This document shows, one piece after another, positions 7,545-11,072 of a DNA stretch of 11,072 nucleotides. Source of the stretch: Candidatus Rifleibacteriota bacterium (GTDB lineage Bacteria; Riflebacteria; Ozemobacteria; Ozemobacterales; Ozemobacteraceae); contig JAKJFO010000134.1 of NCBI GenBank assembly GCA_022704885.1, positions 1 to 11,072 of the forward strand, in the 5' to 3' direction. The notes under the pieces were generated by a model. It made no database searches. It was not told the origin of the DNA and saw only the letters and a program-made list of their open reading frames with translations. Position numbers and translations under genes: made by a program. How positions within the stretch are numbered: position 1 is the stretch's first letter; each line of letters starts with the position of its first letter.

Positions 7545-9067
7545 TTCTGTCTCCGCTCGTTTGGAACATTTCGTTCAAAGTATCTTTTTACGGCACTGCG
7601 GTGTCTGGGCAGAATCACGTCTGATTCACCGCCACTCTTGTCTGATTTCTGCCAGTCGACCGGCCCACTGAGCTGCTGCCCATCAGACGATTCGATCTGT
7701 GGTGCCGAGATGGCCATGCCAATAGCTACTGAATCTTCAAGATCTGTCGAAGCCGGGCTCGGCAGAGCCTCATCCTTGAATTTGAGGCTGTGTTCGGAAC
7801 TCTCCCGACTGAAGTTCAAAGGCGCAGTGCCACCATCGCGACCTGCCTGGCCACCAGGGGAACCTGATTGCGGATCTACCACCATTATACCCGAATCAGA
7901 CCCGGGTTCACCTTCACCAGACTGCCCGCCAGACTGGCCTTCGCCCTCGCCACTTTCGGCATCTTCCGGCGCAATAACCAGGTCGGCACCAGAACCCGGG
8001 GCAAGATCGGCCTCAGTGGCCGGGCGCAAACGCCCTTCCTGCTTGAGTTTTTCGTAGGTTTTGCGATCGAGCAGGCGAGCCTTGACCAGTTTTTCGGCAG
8101 CAGCACGCATTTCTTCGGCCCGCTGCTGAATGTAATCCTGCAATTGTTGCGCCGCTTCCTGAGCAGCCTCTGACGAATCAGCGCCTCCCTCACCTGCCTG
8201 CTGCATCTTCTGTTCTAGAGAATCGCCACTGCCCGACTTCATGCTGGCGGCATCCATTCCACACTGTTCAAGCTTCTCGCGCAGGGCATCGAGAGCCTGG
8301 CTCATTTTTTCGGGGCTTTCGGCATTCTTGAGCTGGTCAGCAAGGCTCTGAAGAGTCTGCAGATTCTCCTGCTCCGAGAGCATTTTTTCGGCGCCGCTGG
8401 CGCTTTCCTTGCGCATTTTTTCCTGCAGCTGATCGAAAGCTTCGAAAGTCTTTGACGGATCGTTGCGATCTGAGGCTCTGGAAATCTGTTCGATCGTTTC
8501 TTTGAGTTCTTCAGCCTTTTTCTCATCGATCAGGCCGGCCTCATGCAGCGCCTCAACCTGAGCTGCTGCGCTTTCCTGAATTTCCTTGAGATCCAGGCGT
8601 GGGTCGCGGTCACCGGTTGCCTGGCGCACTGGCATAATGATGCTGAGGACGATAAATAGAAGAGACACCAGCAGAGCCGGCAGTCGCCGGTTCAGGTTCA
8701 GCCGCAGTCGGGGCGAAGTAAGCGAACCCTGGCGTTTTTTCCAGGATTGGTCGCCGGTTTCAAATTCGGCGAGCAACAGGCCGCCACTGCGATTATGACT
8801 GTCCAGCAAAGCCATTGCGCGTTCTTCGGCCAGCTGACGACGGCAGGCAACAGCAAGCGCAGTCAGCAGGCAAACAGGAATCAAGGCCAGACTGAAGCCA
8901 ACAAAGTCAATACTGACCAGTCGCAGCTGGCGCAGAAGCAAAAAAAGAAACCCGGCGACGAAATTGCAGACAGTCAGCAGACGCAGAGCCAGCAGAAACG
9001 CATAAGATAGAAGATAGCGCAGGCGCAAGGTTTTTAAAGCCTGTATGCTGTCTTCAGCTGCGCTCAT
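7541..9067 (-). CDS. Membrane-anchored coiled-coil protein, first gene of the MoxR/ABC operon
   Basis: A 508-aa protein from the ATG at 9067; the frame stays open to a GTG at 9124, but the ATG has an AGGA about 12 bases upstream and the GTG has no clear ribosome site. Counting from the ATG, two helices or a hairpin lie at about 18-46 and 52-74, then an LDSHNRSGGLLLAEFE segment (88-103), a third helix at about 129-146, and a long Glu/Gln/Ala-rich coiled coil (about 155-345). A Gly/Ser/Glu low-complexity linker (about 370-415) leads to a basic C-terminus with LPRHRSAVKRYFER (486-499). A tail of this kind recurs in DUF4175-like membrane proteins of MoxR/VWA clusters. Topology suggests the coiled coil projects from the membrane. 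No function is assigned; it is probably a scaffold linking the envelope to MoxR or the VWA proteins, which is inference. Confidence 0.82.
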   Translation of the reverse strand: MSAAEDSIQALKTLRLRYLLSYAFLLALRLLTVCNFVAGFLFLLLRQLRLVSIDFVGFSLALIPVCLLTALAVACRRQLAEERAMALLDSHNRSGGLLLAEFETGDQSWKKRQGSLTSPRLRLNLNRRLPALLVSLLFIVLSIIMPVRQATGDRDPRLDLKEIQESAAAQVEALHEAGLIDEKKAEELKETIEQISRASDRNDPSKTFEAFDQLQEKMRKESASGAEKMLSEQENLQTLQSLADQLKNAESPEKMSQALDALREKLEQCGMDAASMKSGSGDSLEQKMQQAGEGGADSSEAAQEAAQQLQDYIQQRAEEMRAAAEKLVKARLLDRKTYEKLKQEGRLRPATEADLAPGSGADLVIAPEDAESGEGEGQSGGQSGEGEPGSDSGIMVVDPQSGSPGGQAGRDGGTAPLNFSRESSEHSLKFKDEALPSPASTDLEDSVAIGMAISAPQIESSDGQQLSGPVDWQKSDKSGGESDVILPRHRSAVKRYFERNVPNERRQK

Positions 9068-9116
9068 AATGTTGCAAGATCCTGTTTGATATGCTGCATT
9101 TGCAATACTACCCGCA

Positions 9117-9132
9117 AAATTCACCAGAATTT
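9117..9132. promoter_or_regulatory. 6-4-6 dyad symmetry in the divergent intergenic region
   Basis: The segment AAATTC-ACCA-GAATTT is a perfect 6-bp inverted repeat with a 4-bp spacer. It lies 49 bases upstream of the operon ATG (9067) and 94 bases upstream of the 142-aa gene (9227). It could be an operator for either or both. I found no convincing -35/-10 pair for either direction in 9068-9226, so promoter placement here is open. A single 6-bp dyad in a region this size can arise by chance. Confidence 0.3.
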
Positions 9133-9226
9133 ATCTGCCAACCTGACAACAGTTTACCTTAAAGCCGCCATTGGTGCCATATTTGTTTTAGTTCTTTTTT
9201 CGACAGAGTTCTGCTAAATTGAAGAT

Positions 9227-9655
9227 ATGGAAATCAAACAGGTGACAATTGAACTCAACGAAGAAACTATCCGCAAGCTTGAAGAGAAGGCGTTGCAGGC
9301 AGGAAAAAAGCTGGAGTCCCTGGCCGCCGATCTCGTGGAAACCGGCCTGAAGAAAGAAGGAGCCAGTTCCGGCAAAGGCATGCCTGGTGTCGCCATGCTG
9401 AAAGAGACCTTTGAGCCAACGTTACAGGTTTCGGGCAGTAGAGCTGCCGATATTGGTTTGCTCAAGGAAACGCCAGAGAGGTTATCAGGGCCGGCTACTG
9501 CCGATCTGCCACCAGAAAGACTCAAGCGCAAGGCTGAAATTGAAGCGCAGATGCGCGAGTTATCGCTGGTAATTGAAACTGCCGAAGAGGCCGAAAAAGA
9601 AAAATACGCAATGCAGTATGCGATTCTGGCAGCTGAGCTCGATGCGCTGATTTGA
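9227..9655 (+). CDS. Small protein with possible ribbon-helix-helix N-terminus and coiled-coil tail
   Basis: A 142-aa protein. Residues 4-42 read as a beta strand (KQVTIEL), then NEETIRKLEEKALQAG and a second helix SLAADLVETGL; this strand-helix-helix order and the NEET turn match ribbon-helix-helix (CopG/Arc) DNA-binding domains. This is a pattern judgement, not a database match. The middle (45-95) is flexible and repeats an LKET motif at 58-61 and 79-82. Residues 96-142 are a charged helix likely to form a coiled coil. The ATG has only GAAG two bases upstream as a possible ribosome site, so initiation may be weak or near-leaderless. It is divergent from the MoxR/ABC operon, so a regulator of that operon is possible. 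No toxin partner is visible next to it, which argues against a simple antitoxin. Confidence 0.75.
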   Translation: MEIKQVTIELNEETIRKLEEKALQAGKKLESLAADLVETGLKKEGASSGKGMPGVAMLKETFEPTLQVSGSRAADIGLLKETPERLSGPATADLPPERLKRKAEIEAQMRELSLVIETAEEAEKEKYAMQYAILAAELDALI

Positions 9656-9665
9656 TCAGCGAATT
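9641..9665. terminator. Hairpin spanning both stop codons of convergent genes
   Basis: CGCTGA (9645-9650) and TCAGCG (9656-9661) form a perfect 6-bp stem with a 5-base loop. After one G/A mismatch the pairing continues for two more base pairs and one G-U pair out to 9641 and 9665. Both stop codons fall within it: TGA at 9653-9655 (+) and TGA read on the minus strand at 9658-9656. Its position between convergent genes suits a bidirectional terminator, but there is no T-tract on either side, so intrinsic termination would be weak. Confidence 0.35.
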
Positions 9666-10165
9666 ATACCGTTGCGACGATGCGATTTGCGGCTCTTCAT
9701 GCGATGTGATAAGACTTCCATGAGCGATTCTTTGCGGCTGGCAGCATCATTTTCATGCACCGGCTCATGCGCGCTTGCGTAGCGACCACTGACCTGTACC
9801 GGACGCCAGGTGCCATATTCTTTTTCGAGCTTACTCTGCAGATCGATGATGTGGCGGGTGAGTTCTTCGTTACAGCGGGAGCAGACTGTGCCATTATCGA
9901 TCGGAGCCGAGCAGAAGCGGCATGGATAGAGAATCGACAGATCGAGACGGCGAAAAGTGCCTTCTTCGGCAAAGTCGAGCAGCACGTTCTCGGGCACATG
10001 GCAAAGTCGGCCTATTTCACTGAGCGACAGACCCGGTCTGGCCTTTACCAGGCCGATAGCTTCATTAAGCTGCTGTTGTCTGCGCAAGCGACATCCAGGG
10101 CAAACCCGCCCCGAGAAGTTGATATAAAGTTTTCCGCAATCAGGGCACGACTTTACTTCTGGCAT
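9656..10165 (-). CDS. YvyF-like zinc-finger/HTH protein (flagellar-operon type)
   Basis: A 169-aa protein with two zinc-binding knuckles, C7-C10/C22-C25 and C82-C85/C95-C98, flanking a helix-turn-helix-like stretch (about 32-75, with LSLSEIGRLCHVPENVLLDF and then EEGTF). The order zinc finger, HTH, then YPC.FC...C..C matches the YvyF family (described as a flagellar operon protein, found in the comF-flgM region of Bacillus) as I remember it. The extra 60 residues after the second finger are polar and end in a basic tail. GAGGAG (10177-10172) lies 6 bases before the ATG, which makes this start secure, and a strong sigma70-type promoter precedes it. No flagellar gene is in the window. The role is unknown; DNA or RNA binding, or a link between motility and regulation, would fit. 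Confidence 0.85.
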   Translation of the reverse strand: MPEVKSCPDCGKLYINFSGRVCPGCRLRRQQQLNEAIGLVKARPGLSLSEIGRLCHVPENVLLDFAEEGTFRRLDLSILYPCRFCSAPIDNGTVCSRCNEELTRHIIDLQSKLEKEYGTWRPVQVSGRYASAHEPVHENDAASRKESLMEVLSHRMKSRKSHRRNGIIR

Positions 10166-10209
10166 GCATCACTCCTCAACCACCCGCCTGTGTACATCTT
10201 TATTTATTG

Positions 10210-10238
10210 ATTATACTCAAAAACAGGTGAACTGCCAA
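10210..10238 (-). promoter_or_regulatory. Sigma70-type promoter for the YvyF-like gene
   Basis: On the minus strand, TTGGCA (10238-10233, 5 of 6 matches to the -35 consensus) is followed after 17 bases by TATAAT (10215-10210, a perfect -10). Transcription would begin near 10203 and leave a leader of about 37 bases containing the GAGGAG ribosome site. Confidence 0.7.
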
Positions 10239-10259
10239 ACATATTTGGCGCAAATTTGC
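10234..10259. promoter_or_regulatory. Adjacent dyads between divergent promoters (candidate operator)
   Basis: GCCAAA-CATA-TTTGGC (10234-10249) is a perfect 6-bp inverted repeat with a 4-bp spacer, followed directly by the 10-bp palindrome GCAAATTTGC (10250-10259). Both share the CAAA/TTTG half-site. The first overlaps the -35 of the YvyF-like gene, and the pair fills most of the space up to the -35 of the divergent 169-aa gene, so one bound protein could control both. Confidence 0.5.
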
Positions 10260-10271
10260 ACATTTGAGGGC

Positions 10272-10300
10272 TTGTTAAAATCGTCGGGCAGTGACATAAT
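10272..10300 (+). promoter_or_regulatory. Sigma70-type promoter for the 169-aa gene
   Basis: TTGTTA (10272-10277, 4 of 6 matches) and CATAAT (10295-10300, 5 of 6) are separated by 17 bases. A start near 10307 leaves a leader of about 28 bases that contains AAGGAG (10323-10328), 6 bases before the ATG at 10335. Confidence 0.6.
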
Positions 10301-10334
10301 CAGGGCAAACGACAAGCCAATCAAGGAGAAAACG

Positions 10335-10844
10335 ATGCCCAGACGGAACAGATATAAACAGCTGTGCGAGGCTTACGACCGCGGAGTCGCCGAATGCGAC
10401 CAGTATCGCCGCGAATGCCACGAATTTGTCCATGAACTGCGCAATTCAATAATCGAGAGCCTGAACTGCGTCGAGACCAAGGTGTTTATGTTCCCGCCCA
10501 GCAGCGGCTTTGTCTACAAAAGCCAGATGATTCAGGGAGATGCTCTCGACACCGAATTTGGCGAAAACGGCACTGCTGCGATAGGCTTTGCCATAAATGT
10601 CAACGGCGAGGATCTTGAAGAAAAGTTCTTCACGTTCATGGTCATTTTCAAGAAGACTGGCTCTAAGATCCGGTTCAGCATCGATGACGAACATGAATTC
10701 GTCAACAGCAACGAAGGCATAAACGATTTCTGCGATCATCTGTTCGAAGTGGCACGCAAAAATCTTCTCGGTCGTCTTTCGAACTTTCTGCAGTCGCCTG
10801 GCGAGGAAAGCAAACCTATCGGCTTCAAGGTTCACGGCGCGTAA
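10335..10844 (+). CDS. Unknown 169-aa cytoplasmic protein
   Basis: I do not recognise the family. The start at 10335 is chosen because AAGGAG lies 6 bases upstream and a plausible promoter ends at 10300; the frame stays open to 10164, but that extra part would run through both divergent promoters. Residues 1-45 look like one charged helix with regularly spaced Tyr, Arg and Glu and with C11, C21, C28 and C45. Residues 47-118 look beta-rich, with a GTAAIGFAINVNG strand-turn and KFFTFMVIFKKTG followed by KIRFSIDDEHEF, suggesting an antiparallel sheet. Residues 127-154 form a second helix. There is no signal peptide or membrane segment. It shares a regulatory region with the YvyF-like gene, so they may be co-regulated. 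It ends 4 bases from the convergent stop of the gene to its right. Confidence 0.82.
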   Translation: MPRRNRYKQLCEAYDRGVAECDQYRRECHEFVHELRNSIIESLNCVETKVFMFPPSSGFVYKSQMIQGDALDTEFGENGTAAIGFAINVNGEDLEEKFFTFMVIFKKTGSKIRFSIDDEHEFVNSNEGINDFCDHLFEVARKNLLGRLSNFLQSPGEESKPIGFKVHGA

Positions 10845-10848
10845 AAAG

Positions 10849-11072
10849 TCAGTGAAAAACTTTGAATGGACCGCGGGAACCTGACGGCGGCGGAGTAAGC
10901 GAGCGATTGAAGGTTGCGCGGGGCCGGTTGTCTTTACGGCTGTCAGGCCGGTTCTGGCGCTCACGCTCACGGGTGACTACCACTTCTTTTTTCTTGCGTT
11001 CGACGGTAACGGTTTCAGGTGGTCGGCCGTTCTCTTCGAGCTCGAGTATCGTCTCGATACTGCGTGGCGGGT
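10849..11072 (-). CDS. C-terminal basic tail of an unidentified protein (N-terminus outside window)
   Basis: On the minus strand, a frame open from the right edge ends at TGA (10851-10849), giving the last 73 residues. It starts with SIETILELEENGRPPETV, which looks like the end of a folded domain. Then come VERKKKEVVVTRERER and a disordered Arg/Pro/Ser-rich tail ending GPFKVFH. Such basic tails are common on nucleic-acid-binding proteins, but nothing identifies the family. The overlapping alternative minus frame (10970-10446) lies antisense to the better-supported 169-aa gene. Coding status rests on codon pattern and composition only. Confidence 0.55.
   Translation of the reverse strand, partial: PPRSIETILELEENGRPPETVTVERKKKEVVVTRERERQNRPDSRKDNRPRATFNRSLTPPPSGSRGPFKVFH

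Noticed and set aside
6936..8057. 373-residue open frame on the plus strand
   Set aside because: It is antisense to moxR and the coiled-coil gene, both clear by motif or composition. Its product has shifting, unstructured composition and no recognisable domain.
9072..9105. Two copies of the palindrome TTGCAA, 28 bases apart, upstream of the operon
   Set aside because: Six-base palindromes repeated once in a short region are expected by chance, and there is no promoter to anchor them.
9068..9124. Longer coiled-coil protein starting at GTG 9124
   Set aside because: The frame is open, but no ribosome site precedes the GTG, and the 19 extra residues are not signal-like or conserved-looking. The ATG at 9067 is preferred, though the GTG cannot be excluded.
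9068..9226. Sigma70 promoters for the operon and the 142-aa gene
   Set aside because: Candidates such as CTGACA (9143-9148), CATATT (9178-9183) and TAAATT (9215-9220) do not combine with acceptable spacing. Promoters must be here or nearby, but I cannot place them.
10164..10334. N-terminal extension of the 169-aa protein to an ATG at 10164
   Set aside because: It would be translated through both divergent promoters and the dyads, and it has no ribosome site comparable to AAGGAG before 10335.
10446..10970. 174-residue open frame on the minus strand
   Set aside because: It is antisense to the better-supported 169-aa gene, has no ribosome site, and conflicts with the partial minus-strand frame entering from the right edge.
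1..11072. tRNA, rRNA, CRISPR array, insertion sequence or prophage signals
   Set aside because: No clover-leaf, regular direct-repeat array, transposase or phage-type gene could be seen; nearly all of the window is filled by ordinary chromosomal genes.

Overview
The window is bacterial chromosomal DNA of balanced base composition (roughly half G+C by eye) and is densely coding. It has no rRNA, tRNA, insertion sequence, phage gene or CRISPR array that I can see. Nothing here fixes the phylum. The MoxR/DUF58/VWA genes occur widely in bacteria. One small zinc-finger/HTH protein resembles the YvyF family, best known from flagellar loci of Firmicutes, but that alone does not place the organism.

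Layout. From about 9067 down to the left edge, one block of seven tightly packed genes is read on the minus strand. In transcription order they are: a membrane-anchored coiled-coil protein; a MoxR-type AAA+ ATPase; a secreted or membrane protein with a pseudo-amidotransferase-like region and two central membrane helices; an ABC transporter ATPase; its ABC-2 type permease of about 12 helices; a DUF58 protein with a VWA-type MIDAS motif; and a BatA-like membrane VWA protein cut by the left edge. Four consecutive junctions are 4-base ATGA/GTGA overlaps and the last two are gaps of 4 and 2 bases, so this is almost certainly one operon with translational coupling.

Right of the operon is a divergently read 142-aa gene (9227-9655, +) with a possible ribbon-helix-helix start and a coiled-coil tail. 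It ends stop-to-stop, with no spacer, against a minus-strand YvyF-like gene (9656-10165). Both stops lie inside a small hairpin. The YvyF-like gene is divergent from an unknown 169-aa gene (10335-10844, +). Between them are two good sigma70-type promoters back to back, separated by two adjacent dyad symmetries that look like an operator. At the right edge, the basic C-terminal tail of another minus-strand gene converges on the 169-aa gene.

How the genes may work together. MoxR ATPases are known to act with VWA-domain partners (as in RavA/ViaA, NorQ/NorD, CbbQ/CbbO and the Bat system), usually remodelling or maturing a client. Here two MIDAS-bearing partners, an ABC exporter and two further membrane proteins are translationally linked to one MoxR. 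I infer an envelope-located machine in which MoxR/DUF58/VWA supports or controls an ABC-2 exporter. The substrate cannot be read from the sequence.
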